Of a stretch of DNA of 64,000 nt, positions 39,071-47,728 are shown piece after piece. This stretch comes from JAHEJJ01 sp965212205 (lineage in GTDB: Bacteria; Bacteroidota; Bacteroidia; Flavobacteriales; Flavobacteriaceae): the NCBI GenBank assembly GCA_965212205.1, contig CBDBUX010000011.1:62001-126000 (forward strand). The letters run 5' to 3'. The notes under the pieces were generated by a model that was not told the DNA's origin, ran no database searches, and worked only from the letters and a program-made list of their open reading frames with translations. A program made the position numbers and the translations under genes. Numbering within the stretch: position 1 is the stretch's first letter; the number at the start of each line of letters is the position of its first letter.

Positions 39071-39274
39071 TCAACCGGTAATTTCCATGGTCGTCATTAC
39101 TGTGATCATTCCATCTTTGATCCCAACATTCATCACACTCTCAAGCCGTGTTTCAGGTTCCATCACGCGGCCATTGAGGATCACTACATCGTAACCGTCT
39201 TTAGCAGGTTGATCTGTAGATTGACATGAGAAAACAAGGACTCCCAATAATACAAATAGGCTTAATTTCTTCAT
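39071..39274 (-). pseudogene. amidohydrolase N-terminal remnant
   Basis: Lipoprotein signal with lipobox LVFSC (Cys17), then the metal-dependent hydrolase start YDVVILNGRVMEPET...NVGIKDGMI, ending with a stop at residue 68. In another frame just after the stop the DNA still reads VDAFDHGV, resembling the next family block (VIDATGHVVAPG). Then all similarity ends at the adjacent porin gene. A whole enzyme would be about 500 aa, so about 85 percent is missing. It lies 30 bases downstream of an intact amidohydrolase gene. Confidence 0.75.
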
Positions 39275-39304
39275 AGATCTATACTCTTCACAACCGTATT
39301 TAAA

Positions 39305-40651
39305 TTATTTATCCAGTATATTCTTCCAGACCTCACCGTTTTTCATGATCAATTTCATATTGTTTTTATAGTCGCGAAGCACCTCTATGTTGTCAAGCGG
39401 GCTGCCATTGATGATAATAAGATCGGCATAGGCACCTGCCTCAATCACTCCCAGTTTTGCACCCTTATAAGGATCGAGCCCACCCGTCCATTCTTCCGAC
39501 TGAAGCAGCATAGCCGCATTAGACGTGGAATGCATAAGAATTTCAACATTAGTAAAACCTAGCTCTTTCTCTACGATTATATTTTCAGCCTGCATATCTA
39601 TAAAAGGTGTACCAAACATATCACCTCCGGTAACAATGTGCACTCCATATTTCTTCGCCCATTTGGTAAGGTTAATCACACCCTCGTGAACTAGTTGGGC
39701 TTTTGCTTTTTGATCATCTGTAAAGAATGTGATGTCTTCAGGGTTAGCGAATGTCGTATAACTCATATAACCCTGGAGTGAAAGAGAAACACCTTCATCT
39801 GCCATTCTCTTCACGGTTGGTTCCGATACTAGGAAACAATGTTCAATACACTTCACTCCGGCATCTATGGCCCTGTTTACAGAGCGGTCATGATATGCAT
39901 GAACTGTTACATAAGTTCCCCAGTCGGCCGCTGCTCCTACTGCGGCTTCATATTCCTCAACAGAATATTGTGTTACGGTAATCGGATCCCATTCACTGGA
40001 AACTCCACCACCAGCCATCATTTTGATTTGGGTGGCTCCTTTGCGAAGATTTCTCCTCACTGCTTTAAGAACTTCCGGCACACCATCGGCAATGATCACT
40101 GCCTCGCTTTTCTCCATGGCGTCTTTATGGTTCCTGGTATCATTCCAGCCACCTACGTCTGCATGCCCCGATGTTTGTGAAATCCAGGCGCCAGATGTAT
40201 ATATCCTTGGCCCGGGAAGTGCCCCTTCTCTAATAAGTTTCGCAATTCCTTCTGTGGGTGATCCCGTATCTCTTGCCGTGGTAAATCCCTGGTCGAGGTA
40301 TTTACGACAGTTATCTGCCGATAAAGCGCCCATGCCATAGGCGTCCATGTCGTATACTCCCTGCAGCAAACCTTCTCTTAATCCAATATGGGAATGCATG
40401 TCGATCAGGCCGGGAATAAGTGTTCCCCCCTTTCCATCGATAGTATTGGCCCCTTGAGGTGTGGCAATATCAGATTGCACTTCCTTGATCAGGTTGTTCT
40501 CAATAAGCACATCGGCCTTTTTCAGGCTGGTACTGGTCCCATTCCAGACATTTACATTGGTAATTAAAGTCAGTTTTGGGCTTTCTTCCTGAGCATAAAT
40601 TATGCAGAAAGCCAAAGTCAAAAGCAACCCAAACAGATAAAATTTTCTCAT
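39305..40651 (-). CDS. secreted amidohydrolase (imidazolonepropionase/prolidase-like)
   Basis: Periplasmic metal-dependent hydrolase (448 aa) with signal peptide 1-20. Metal ligands of the TIM-barrel amidohydrolases are in place: His86 and His88 in DMHSHIG, a lysine in QIKMMAGGG (likely carboxylated bridge), His in VTVHAY and IEHCF, and Asp in TGGDMF. Related enzymes cleave Xaa-Pro or N-acyl dipeptides. The substrate here is unknown. An alternative reading as an imidazolonepropionase is unlikely because that is cytoplasmic. A fragment of a second amidohydrolase follows 30 bases downstream. Confidence 0.87.
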   Translation of the reverse strand: MRKFYLFGLLLTLAFCIIYAQEESPKLTLITNVNVWNGTSTSLKKADVLIENNLIKEVQSDIATPQGANTIDGKGGTLIPGLIDMHSHIGLREGLLQGVYDMDAYGMGALSADNCRKYLDQGFTTARDTGSPTEGIAKLIREGALPGPRIYTSGAWISQTSGHADVGGWNDTRNHKDAMEKSEAVIIADGVPEVLKAVRRNLRKGATQIKMMAGGGVSSEWDPITVTQYSVEEYEAAVGAAADWGTYVTVHAYHDRSVNRAIDAGVKCIEHCFLVSEPTVKRMADEGVSLSLQGYMSYTTFANPEDITFFTDDQKAKAQLVHEGVINLTKWAKKYGVHIVTGGDMFGTPFIDMQAENIIVEKELGFTNVEILMHSTSNAAMLLQSEEWTGGLDPYKGAKLGVIEAGAYADLIIINGSPLDNIEVLRDYKNNMKLIMKNGEVWKNILDK

Positions 40652-40918
40652 AATAATGGTTTTGATAACGAAAAATGCAGACTATAATACAGTTGCTAAG
40701 GTGAAGTTGTTTGAATCCTAAAAATAATAAACACACGGAAAATCCATAACATTTTCTGTGTTAAATTGATCGTTTAAATCATATTTCAATTTGAAGAAAT
40801 CTCTATTTATTAAACGATACTTAAAGTTGACTGATATTATAGTTCTTCGTTTTTGACGGTTTTCCAATGCCGCATATTTGAATTAGCACTATTTTGCTTC
40901 TTCTAATTTAAGGCATTC

Positions 40919-41585
40919 ATGAGAGCAGTTCGTAACTTGCTTATTCTTTTAGTACCATCATTGTTTATTGTTCAAAATATCAGGGCTTAGGAAAACATCC
41001 GAGGGTTTCAGGTTGGCAAATACCAACCTACTGCCTAATGCTTTCTTACAGCTAAAAGTAGGTCTGCCTAAAGCTACAAAAGTGGGACTAAGGATATTCC
41101 CAAATATCAATGTCGATAATGTTGAGCTAGGCCTTTATGGTGTTGGGGTGCAGCACGAGTTCAGCAGATGGATCAAAACGCTGGAACAATCGCCTGTCGC
41201 CTTTTCAGGCCTATTGGCCTTTACCCATTTGTATACCGACTACAATTTCCATACCGGTGGAGAGGTTTTGGGCGACAATCAGCGGATCAACATAAAAATG
41301 GATTCCTGGCTATTTGAGCTTATCGGATCTACCAAATTCAATAAACTTAACGAATATGGGGGTTTTGGGTATTTGTCTGCTGTTAAGGATACCCTTGTGA
41401 GAGGAACCTATGATATTCAAAATCTCCTCGTACCACTTTCGTTTACAGATCCTTTTGATTTTCAAAACAACGTAGACGGATTGCGGGCCAGTATCGGGCT
41501 CACCCTTAGGTTGGGATTAAATACCGCTTATACTCTTCAGGGCTATAATAATTTCTCAATAGCCATGAACTTTAATATTAAATAG
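40919..41585 (+). pseudogene. outer-membrane protein gene (DUF6588-like), internally deleted
   Basis: An ATG at 40919 opens a typical signal peptide (RNLLILLVPSLFIVQ) that hits a stop after 23 codons, just where the mature part should begin. In another frame from about 40990 to 41585 the C-terminal part of a barrel protein continues: SEGFRLANTNLLPNAFLQLKVG, LGLYGVGVQHEFS, then the last strands. I recognise this as the flavobacterial DUF6588 type, which is normally about 330-350 aa. So roughly 110 residues between signal peptide and barrel are gone and the join is out of frame. Confidence 0.65.
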
Positions 41586-41706
41586 GGGGTAAGATGAAAG
41601 TTCAAAACCCTGATAAGCGCAGCGTCGTCTTGGAGTGAATGTTGAAATTACCGTTTATCTACCTTGTACTGCCAATTGCCATCTACACGCTTCAAATGTA
41701 CTGCTC

Positions 41707-42099
41707 TCAGCCCCTCATCAAACCGGTAAGAAACTCATAGAATTCCTTTTTCAGTTCGTGATACATATCCCGCTGTATCTCTATCTGATTTCTGAATTCC
41801 AGATGATACTCGTAAGACACCCGGTCGATCGCATTTTCGCCTTTTTCTGTGATCCTGGCCATATTGAGTTCATGCGAATAGATCCGCTGTTTAAACCCGT
41901 ATATTTTATGTTCGTGGATCCGGAACCTGTTCTCAAAATTGTCGAGTTTGCTTAAAATTGATTTATCCGGGTTTTTTGCCAGCATCTCCTCCAGTCTGTG
42001 CTTGAAAGTCATGAGCTCATCTTCCCAAAAGTCGAGTTCGCGTTTCCACTGTTCGTGCTCAAAGTGCAGATCTTCGTTATATACAATTTTGGTCTCCAT
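41707..42099 (-). CDS. coiled-coil hypothetical protein of the stress island
   Basis: 130-aa, highly charged, almost wholly helical protein (HFEHEQWKRELDFWEDELM, LEEMLAKNP, FENRFRIHEHKI) with no membrane segment or signal. The ATG at 42099 (METKIVYNEDL) was chosen. An upstream in-frame start would lie on top of the promoter. Function unknown. The gene is transcribed away from the Mla operon. It has its own CRP/FNR-like site (42154-42167) at the fixed distance from a TATTTTTA box, which makes it a likely member of the same regulon. Confidence 0.75.
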   Translation of the reverse strand: METKIVYNEDLHFEHEQWKRELDFWEDELMTFKHRLEEMLAKNPDKSILSKLDNFENRFRIHEHKIYGFKQRIYSHELNMARITEKGENAIDRVSYEYHLEFRNQIEIQRDMYHELKKEFYEFLTGLMRG

Positions 42100-42123
42100 A
42101 GGGCATATATTAATTATGAGTTC

Positions 42124-42167
42124 TAAAAATAGCGCACCGCTTCCCAACCTAAAATGATAAAAATCAG
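42124..42167 (-). promoter_or_regulatory. CRP/FNR-like site and -7 box for coiled-coil gene
   Basis: The operator ATGAT-AAAA-ATCAG is at 42154-42167. The minus-strand box TATTTTTA is at 42124-42131. Centre-to-box distance is 29.5. Confidence 0.75.
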
Positions 42168-42179
42168 TCAGGCTTACGC

Positions 42180-42223
42180 ATGACTTATGTCATATCTGCA
42201 GATAGGGAATACAACTATCTTTG
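42180..42223 (+). promoter_or_regulatory. CRP/FNR-like site and -7 box for Mla operon
   Basis: The perfect operator ATGAC-TTAT-GTCAT is at 42180-42193 and the box TATCTTTG at 42216-42223. Centre-to-box distance is 29.5, placing the operator near -41.5. No TTG at -33. Confidence 0.8.
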
Positions 42224-42254
42224 AGAGAAGGGTAAATTGCTGAAAACAAAGGAT

Positions 42255-43037
42255 ATGGATGCCATCATAACCATACCTAAAGGGGTTCGCAACTTTTTTA
42301 TCGAGTTGGGCGAAATATCTTTTTTTGCCGGCCGCTTTTTTAAAGAGGCCATAAAACCTCCTTTTGAGTTCAAGGAATTGCTACGCCAATGCTACCAGAT
42401 GGGCAATCGATCCCTCGTCCTTGTACTGGTAACTGGTTTTATCATCGGACTGGTGTTAACTCTTCAATCCCGGCCTACACTCATCGAATTCGGTGCAGAA
42501 TCGTGGATGCCCGATATGGTGGGAATATCTATTGTGAGGGAACTCGGACCGGTGATCACAGCACTGGTCTGCGCCGGACGAATTGCCTCGGGTATAGGGG
42601 CAGAGTTGGGCTCAATGCGGGTAACCGAACAGATCGACGCAATGGAGGTCTCGGGTACCAACCCCTTTAAATATCTGGTGGTAACCAGGATCCTGGCGGC
42701 TACACTGATGCTCCCGCTGCTGGTTATCGTTGGCGATGCTGTGGCCCTTTACGGTTCGGCGCTGGTGGAAAATTTTAAGGGAAATGTTTCCTTTCAACTC
42801 TATTTTAATCGTGTTTTCGATGCCCTTGCCTTTGGCGACCTGGTTCCGGCTACTATCAAATCGTTCTTTTTTGGTTTTGCCATTGGGCTGGTAGGCTGTT
42901 TCAAAGGATATAATAGCAAAAAGGGAACTGCAGGAGTTGGCCTTGCAGCAAATTCGGCTGTGGTGTTTACCTCTATGTTGTTGTTTATAATCGACTTTAT
43001 AGCCGTATTTATCTCCGATATTTTTTATGAACTATGA
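42255..43037 (+). CDS. mlaE: MlaE-type ABC transporter permease
   Basis: Inner-membrane permease (260 aa from ATG 42255; an in-frame TTG six codons earlier is possible) of the MCE/Mla phospholipid transporter that maintains outer-membrane lipid asymmetry. Five to six hydrophobic segments. Family blocks: VRELGPVITALVCAGRIASGIGAELGSMRVTEQIDAM (about 96-132) and the late GCFKGYNSKKGTAGVG. Its last four bases overlap the start of the ATPase gene (ATGA). First gene of mlaEFD, under a CRP/FNR-like promoter. Confidence 0.92.
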   Translation: MDAIITIPKGVRNFFIELGEISFFAGRFFKEAIKPPFEFKELLRQCYQMGNRSLVLVLVTGFIIGLVLTLQSRPTLIEFGAESWMPDMVGISIVRELGPVITALVCAGRIASGIGAELGSMRVTEQIDAMEVSGTNPFKYLVVTRILAATLMLPLLVIVGDAVALYGSALVENFKGNVSFQLYFNRVFDALAFGDLVPATIKSFFFGFAIGLVGCFKGYNSKKGTAGVGLAANSAVVFTSMLLFIIDFIAVFISDIFYEL

Positions 43038-43816
43038 CACAAGCAATTGAGAACATAGAAGAGAGAACACAAATTGAAAATCGCGAACTAATGATCGAGA
43101 TTCGTGACCTGTACAAGAGTTTTGGCGAGAACCGCGTACTCAATGGCTTCAACATGAAATTGCATAAGGGCGAGAATCTGGTTGTAATGGGAAAATCGGG
43201 CTCTGGTAAATCCGTGATGATCAAGTGTCTTGTCGGATTGATGCAACCCGATAGCGGTTATATTGCCGTAATGGGCAATGAAATTGTGGATCTCGACAGG
43301 GATCGCCTCGATACGCTTCGTGCCGATATCGGCTTCCTATTTCAGGGAAGCGCTTTATACGACTCGATGACCGTAAGGGAAAATCTCGAATTTCCAATGC
43401 GCCGTCATAAGGAAAAACTCGGACAGATTACTGATACGCTGCCTTTGGTCATGGAGGCACTTGAGAATGTTGGTCTGGCCCATACGGCAGACCTTATGCC
43501 GGAAGAGCTCTCCGGGGGTATGAAACGAAGAATCGCTCTGGCCCGGACTCTGATACTGAAACCGAAAATTATCCTCTATGATGAACCAACAAGCGGACTT
43601 GATCCCATCACAGCCAAGGAAATTATAGAGCTGATGCGTACTGTCCAGTCTAAGTATCAGACCTCTGCACTGATCATCACCCACGATGTGGATTGCGCAC
43701 GGGTAATTTCGGAACGTATGATCCTGCTGGTCGATGGGGTTAATTATGCGGAAGGTACGTATCAAGAATTGTTGAAAATGTCCGACCCTAAGGTAGAAGC
43801 CTTCTTTAAAAAGTAG
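43034..43816 (+). CDS. mlaF: Mla-type ABC transporter ATPase
   Basis: Cytoplasmic ATPase (260 aa) powering the lipid transporter. Walker A GKSGSGKS at 53-60, Q-loop in LFQGSALYDSMTVREN, signature LSGGMKRR near 156, Walker B ILYDEPTSGLDP near 178 and switch His in ITHD. The SALYDSMTVREN block after the Q-loop is typical of MlaF. The N-terminus (about 20 acidic residues) is slightly longer than usual. It overlaps mlaE by four bases and is followed 4 bases later by the MCE gene. Confidence 0.93.
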   Translation: MTQAIENIEERTQIENRELMIEIRDLYKSFGENRVLNGFNMKLHKGENLVVMGKSGSGKSVMIKCLVGLMQPDSGYIAVMGNEIVDLDRDRLDTLRADIGFLFQGSALYDSMTVRENLEFPMRRHKEKLGQITDTLPLVMEALENVGLAHTADLMPEELSGGMKRRIALARTLILKPKIILYDEPTSGLDPITAKEIIELMRTVQSKYQTSALIITHDVDCARVISERMILLVDGVNYAEGTYQELLKMSDPKVEAFFKK

Positions 43817-43820
43817 TAAT

Positions 43821-44810
43821 ATGGAACGATCTGCATCTGAAAAAATTAAACTTGGCATTTTTGTGATCATAGGAACAGCCTTGTTGGTGGTGGCTGCTTA
43901 TTTAATTGGGAACAGGCAGAATATGTTCGGCTCAACCTTTACAATTCATGCGGTATTCAGGAATGTAAACGGATTACAACAAGGCAATAATGTGCGATAT
44001 GCCGGTATTAACATCGGCACCGTGAAGCGGATCCAGATGATCAATGACACCACAATTGTGGTTTCCATGATATTGCAGGAGCAAATCATTAAACATGTCA
44101 AAACCGACGCTATTACGACTATAGGCTCAGATGGACTTGTGGGTAGTATGATCGTCAATATCGTACCTGGAAATGGAGTGGCTCCCGTGGTAAGCTCGGG
44201 AGATACCATTGTCTCCTACAGCCGCATTGGTGCTGAAGATATGCTTAGCACCTTAAATAAAACAGGCGAAAATGCTGCCCTATTAACCGCCGATTTGCTT
44301 CAGGTCACAGAAGCCTTAAAACAAGGCCAGGGTACCCTCGGCAGATTGCTCAATGACACTTTAATGGCTTCTAATCTGGAGCATACCATCCAAAATCTCA
44401 GGATAGCAAGCCATAATGCGAACACGACCCTAAAACAAGTCAATGAATTTATAGAAGGTGATGCCTTTAAGAATAGTGTGGCCGGAGTTTTATTAACAGA
44501 TACTATTTCTGGAAATCGGCTTAAAAAAACCCTTGTAAATCTCGAAACTTCCAGTGAAGAAATAGTCTTGGTAACCCGTCAATTAGACAGTCTCATCACA
44601 GACATCGCGGAAGGGGAAGGCACCTTGAATTATCTGGCCACCGATACAATACTTGTTAAGAATCTTGATGCGACGATTATTAACCTAAAGGAGGGAACGG
44701 CTCGTTTTAATGAGAATATGGAAGCGATGAAATCGAGTTTCCTTACCCGTGGATATTTTAAGAAACAGGAAAAGGAGGCGAGAAAAGCAGCAAAAAAGGC
44801 TGAGGAGTGA
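43821..44810 (+). CDS. mlaD: MlaD-type MCE-domain lipid-binding protein
   Basis: Membrane-anchored periplasmic lipid-binding subunit (329 aa). Membrane anchor at 10-30, then one MCE domain at about 38-115 with the family core FRNVNGLQQGNNVRYAGINIGTVKRI. A long helical tail follows, with repeated low-complexity pieces (GQGTLGRLLNDT, GEGTLNYLATDT) as in the Ttg2C/YrbD-like long forms. It ends in a Lys/Ala-rich charged stretch. Last gene of the operon, converging with the GyrI-like gene. The MlaB and MlaC homologues are not here. Confidence 0.9.
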   Translation: MERSASEKIKLGIFVIIGTALLVVAAYLIGNRQNMFGSTFTIHAVFRNVNGLQQGNNVRYAGINIGTVKRIQMINDTTIVVSMILQEQIIKHVKTDAITTIGSDGLVGSMIVNIVPGNGVAPVVSSGDTIVSYSRIGAEDMLSTLNKTGENAALLTADLLQVTEALKQGQGTLGRLLNDTLMASNLEHTIQNLRIASHNANTTLKQVNEFIEGDAFKNSVAGVLLTDTISGNRLKKTLVNLETSSEEIVLVTRQLDSLITDIAEGEGTLNYLATDTILVKNLDATIINLKEGTARFNENMEAMKSSFLTRGYFKKQEKEARKAAKKAEE

Positions 44811-44831
44811 TATTGTCTTAAAACCGATCTG

Positions 44832-45443
44832 TTAGGCATATGGCTGCCTGACAATGGTTTTCCATTTCTCAGGTGCTGCCCGTCTGATATCAGACAGATA
44901 GATCTCGTGGTGCTTTCCGTTTAATTCAAATCCATTAGATCTAATATGATCGTGGACTTTTTTGATCGTGGGGCCTTCTTCGGAAAAAGGGCCAATATGC
45001 ATAATTTGGGCAGCAGGGCCCTCTTTAAACTGTTCAAATCTCAATTTGGGCAGTGCCACCGGGTTTTTTTTGTTCTTCACGGTCTCCAGCGCCTGCCCTA
45101 CCAGTTCATTTGAGATAAAATCAGGTTGCATGATCTTGGCGGTCCACAACCACTCGTCTTTATTGTTTGGGTCGAATTCTCTCATATCTTCCACCCACCA
45201 AAGGCTTTCCAACGGCATAACGCCGTAATCTATCGCAAGCGGCCCTTTTTTCACCATAAATTTCAGAGTATAGGCCACCGAATAGAGCGCTTCTATCGCC
45301 TGAGTGTACTCCACAGATGTATTTGGATCTCCCTTACCGTCGATCATCAGAAAATTCATGGCAGGAACATCAACAAAAGCCACTTTGGTCTTCGAGGGAT
45401 TGTAATATGCCGACAATTCTTTTTTCAGGTTAATCTTTTTCAT
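44832..45443 (-). CDS. GyrI-like small-molecule-binding protein
   Basis: 203-aa cytoplasmic protein of the GyrI/AraC effector-binding (SHS2-type) family. It has the start INLKKELSAYYNPSKTKVAFVDVPAMNFLMIDGKGDPN, the central LWWVEDM, and HHEIYLSDIRRAAPEKWKTIVRQP at the end, which is the most conserved part of the stand-alone GyrI-like proteins. No DNA-binding domain. Likely binds a hydrophobic compound; the ligand is unknown. Last in a minus-strand run of three genes (46562 to 44832) whose promoter carries a CRP/FNR-like site. Confidence 0.82.
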   Translation of the reverse strand: MKKINLKKELSAYYNPSKTKVAFVDVPAMNFLMIDGKGDPNTSVEYTQAIEALYSVAYTLKFMVKKGPLAIDYGVMPLESLWWVEDMREFDPNNKDEWLWTAKIMQPDFISNELVGQALETVKNKKNPVALPKLRFEQFKEGPAAQIMHIGPFSEEGPTIKKVHDHIRSNGFELNGKHHEIYLSDIRRAAPEKWKTIVRQPYA

Positions 45444-45521
45444 TCCTCACAATTTAATTCCAACTTCCAAGACCCAACTCGCAACTTTCGCTCCATATCA
45501 AAGTTGCGCTTATCCGGATTT

Positions 45522-46127
45522 TCAGCTTTCAACTTTTAACTTTTCGTTTTTCACTCTTCTTTTATCGCGCAGGGCCCAGTAAATCCCTTTTACGCCTGCC
45601 ACCCATTTGTCGTACATAAAGATCAGTGCTATTTCTTCTGCTGTTTCGAGGATTCCTATCGCGATCATCGCATAGAACAACCAATAAACAGGGCCAAAGA
45701 ACAGTATCCATAGGATGAATACGGCCTGTACAATAGCCGATAATTTGGCCAGATAAGTATGAAAAGCTGTCGCTTTACCATATTTTCTGAAGGCGATGAT
45801 CATCTGAAGTAAATATGGGATAAATGCTATGATAAGCAGCAGGAAGTTTTCACGCATGAAAGTGGTCTCAAACACCACCAGACCTATCAGGGCAACCACC
45901 AGGGTCATCTGGTCTCCATATGAATCGAGTTGGGATCCCCGGGCACTGGTAATTTTAAGTTTACGTGCTATAAAACCGTCAATAGCATCTGTAGCATAAC
46001 TCAGACCTAAAAGCCAGGCAAAGACTTGTTGATCCCCTATCCAAATAAAAAAAAGCAAAATAGGCACCGCCATGATCCGGTAAAAGGAAAACCAATCGGC
46101 AATGTTAAATTTTTTAAAGTCAGGCAT
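45522..46127 (-). CDS. CDP-alcohol phosphatidyltransferase family protein
   Basis: Integral membrane enzyme (201 aa) that transfers a phosphatidyl group from a CDP-linked donor to an alcohol in phospholipid synthesis. The complete family motif D-x2-DG-x2-AR-x8-G-x3-D-x3-D is present, with Asp47, Asp50, Asp68 and Asp72. Six hydrophobic segments. It is either phosphatidylglycerophosphate-synthase-like or acts on another alcohol; the acceptor cannot be told. The lysine-rich tail (RRVKNEKLKVES) may be read-through of a former intergenic stretch. Middle gene of the same three-gene unit. Confidence 0.88.
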   Translation of the reverse strand: MPDFKKFNIADWFSFYRIMAVPILLFFIWIGDQQVFAWLLGLSYATDAIDGFIARKLKITSARGSQLDSYGDQMTLVVALIGLVVFETTFMRENFLLLIIAFIPYLLQMIIAFRKYGKATAFHTYLAKLSAIVQAVFILWILFFGPVYWLFYAMIAIGILETAEEIALIFMYDKWVAGVKGIYWALRDKRRVKNEKLKVES

Positions 46128-46196
46128 AATTTCTATTCATGGTTTAAACCCTTCCGTATAATTATATAGGAGTAAACAATTACCGATTTTTGCCAC

Positions 46197-46562
46197 TTAG
46201 AGTCTAATAATATCCGTCGGCGTTTCGATTAATATGGTTATATCTCCTCGTATAGCAATCGGTTGCTTCATTATTTCTGGATTATGTCTGATCATCTTGA
46301 TCCAGTCTTCTGACGAAAACTCATGGTATTCGAACTTTTTCTTATACTCCGGATGCTCCTGATTCACAAGATCTTTGACAAGTAATCCCAGCCGGTCGGA
46401 CAACTCTGCAATTTGGGTTCCGGTAGGCGGTGTCTTCATAATATCCACAAGATGTATTGGCAGACCCTCTCCACGGGCATAAGCCAATGTTTGCTTAGCT
46501 CTTTTTGATTTTGAATTGTAAAAGAGGGTGATTTGTCTTTCCGAGGTGGCAATTTCTCCCAT
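46197..46562 (-). CDS. ArsC/Spx-like thioredoxin-fold protein
   Basis: 121-aa protein of the ArsC/Spx/MgsR fold family. A thioredoxin-like start ITLFYNSKSKRAKQTLAYA lacks the usual Cys of arsenate reductases (YNSKSKRAK in place of YxxxCxxx), so reductase activity is unlikely. It ends QPIAIRGDITILIETPTDIIRL, matching the family's C-terminal strand. The ATG at 46562 (MGEIATSERQ) was chosen; another ATG seven codons upstream is possible. First of a three-gene minus-strand unit. Role probably regulatory or stress-related (inference). Confidence 0.8.
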   Translation of the reverse strand: MGEIATSERQITLFYNSKSKRAKQTLAYARGEGLPIHLVDIMKTPPTGTQIAELSDRLGLLVKDLVNQEHPEYKKKFEYHEFSSEDWIKMIRHNPEIMKQPIAIRGDITILIETPTDIIRL

Positions 46563-46657
46563 AATAGATATTTTTAGGGTCATGTTCTATACCGGCAAGA
46601 CGAAGCAAATCGGTCAATTCTTGAGGCAAGATGCTTCTTTTAAATTAGGCCCTGGAT

Positions 46658-46701
46658 TAAAAATAGCCTTTGGCGGCTTGTATTGAAATGACAAATGTCA
46701 T
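46658..46701 (-). promoter_or_regulatory. CRP/FNR-like site and -7 box for ArsC-like operon
   Basis: The perfect operator ATGAC-AAAT-GTCAT is at 46688-46701. The minus-strand box TATTTTTA is at 46658-46665, identical to the box before the coiled-coil gene. Distance 29.5. Confidence 0.8.
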
Positions 46702-46719
46702 ATATGTTTGGCGCGAACT

Positions 46720-46763
46720 ATGATAAAGGTCATTTTTATTGCTGATTGTTTTGGCTAGTTTCA
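46720..46763 (+). promoter_or_regulatory. CRP/FNR-like site and -7 box for usp gene
   Basis: The perfect operator ATGAT-AAAG-GTCAT is at 46720-46733 and the box TAGTTTCA (weaker) at 46756-46763. Distance 29.5. The two divergent operators in this gap are 32 bases apart. Confidence 0.72.
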
Positions 46764-46788
46764 CCTCTATAACGCTAATGTCGCCGCT

Positions 46789-47649
46789 ATGAAAACCCTA
46801 TTATGTGCTACCGATTTTTCCGATAATTCTGTGGCCGCAGTTAAAATGGCCAATAATCTGCGTAAAACCCTGGGCGCGAAACTCTATGTGGTTCATGTTT
46901 TTGATCTTTCAGCCACATTTGTCAGTACTGTCAGCATTGCCTATGCGCGGCTGGAAGAAGCGGCATTCAAGGATCGTCAAGGCCGTTTGCTAGAATTTTG
47001 CATGGAACATTTAGGAAGGGATGCCCAAACCGACAGGGTTAAAATGCTTATTCAGGAGAATAGTATTACCTCTAACGGAATCCTGGCCGAGGCAGATAAG
47101 ATAGATCCTGATCTTATTCTTGTAGGCACAAAAGGCAGTTCTGCTGTACGGGAACTTTTCCTGGGCAGTACGGCATCTGCATTGATCGAAAAATCGAAAT
47201 ACCCGGTCTTAAGTATTCCTCCCGGATTTAAAAGCACGGTAATCAAAACGTTAGTATATGCAACAGCTTTCGAAGAAGCAGATATCATGGCTATTGAAAA
47301 GATAGTAGGTCTGGCGCAAATTATTAATGCTGACATAAAACTGGTCCATGTGTCTACTAAAGACGAATATGCAGGTGAAGAACAATTGCAATGGTTCCGG
47401 GATATGCTTACGGAAAAAGTACCTCTTGAAAAGCTGAGTTTTGATTTAAAATTTTCGGACGATGTGGTGGAAGAACTTCACCAATATCTCGATGAGGTAA
47501 AACCACAAATATTGATCATGCTGGAACGCGAAGGACATAGCCTGATCAGCAATCTTTGGCATAGGGACCTGGTAAAAAGGATGAAGCTTGAGGCAGACAT
47601 ACCCTTGATGAGTTTCCACAAGAAACACCTTATGCATTCCGAGGTTTAA
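46789..47649 (+). CDS. tandem universal stress protein
   Basis: Two Usp domains in one chain (286 aa). Domain 1 starts MKTLLCATDFSDNS and has the ATP-binding signature G-x2-G-x9-G-S (GTKGSSAVRELFLGS, about 118-132). Domain 2 (about 145-280) keeps the fold but has lost the signature (LIMLEREGHSLISN), a usual pattern in two-domain Usps. Such proteins support survival under energy, oxygen or membrane stress. It is a sister of three more Usps at 60.4-63.0 kb. Its promoter has a CRP/FNR-like operator at the class II position. Confidence 0.92.
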   Translation: MKTLLCATDFSDNSVAAVKMANNLRKTLGAKLYVVHVFDLSATFVSTVSIAYARLEEAAFKDRQGRLLEFCMEHLGRDAQTDRVKMLIQENSITSNGILAEADKIDPDLILVGTKGSSAVRELFLGSTASALIEKSKYPVLSIPPGFKSTVIKTLVYATAFEEADIMAIEKIVGLAQIINADIKLVHVSTKDEYAGEEQLQWFRDMLTEKVPLEKLSFDLKFSDDVVEELHQYLDEVKPQILIMLEREGHSLISNLWHRDLVKRMKLEADIPLMSFHKKHLMHSEV

Positions 47650-47728
47650 GTCAGGTCGGTTAGATTGCACTCCATTAGAAAACAAAATGATCTGTAAAGA
47701 ACTCAGGCGTTATTATTAAATCTATACA

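Noticed and set aside
47687..47700. ATGAT-CTGT-AAAGA before the phosphoribosyltransferase gene
   Set aside because: Only the left half matches, and no TAnnTTT box at the fixed distance.
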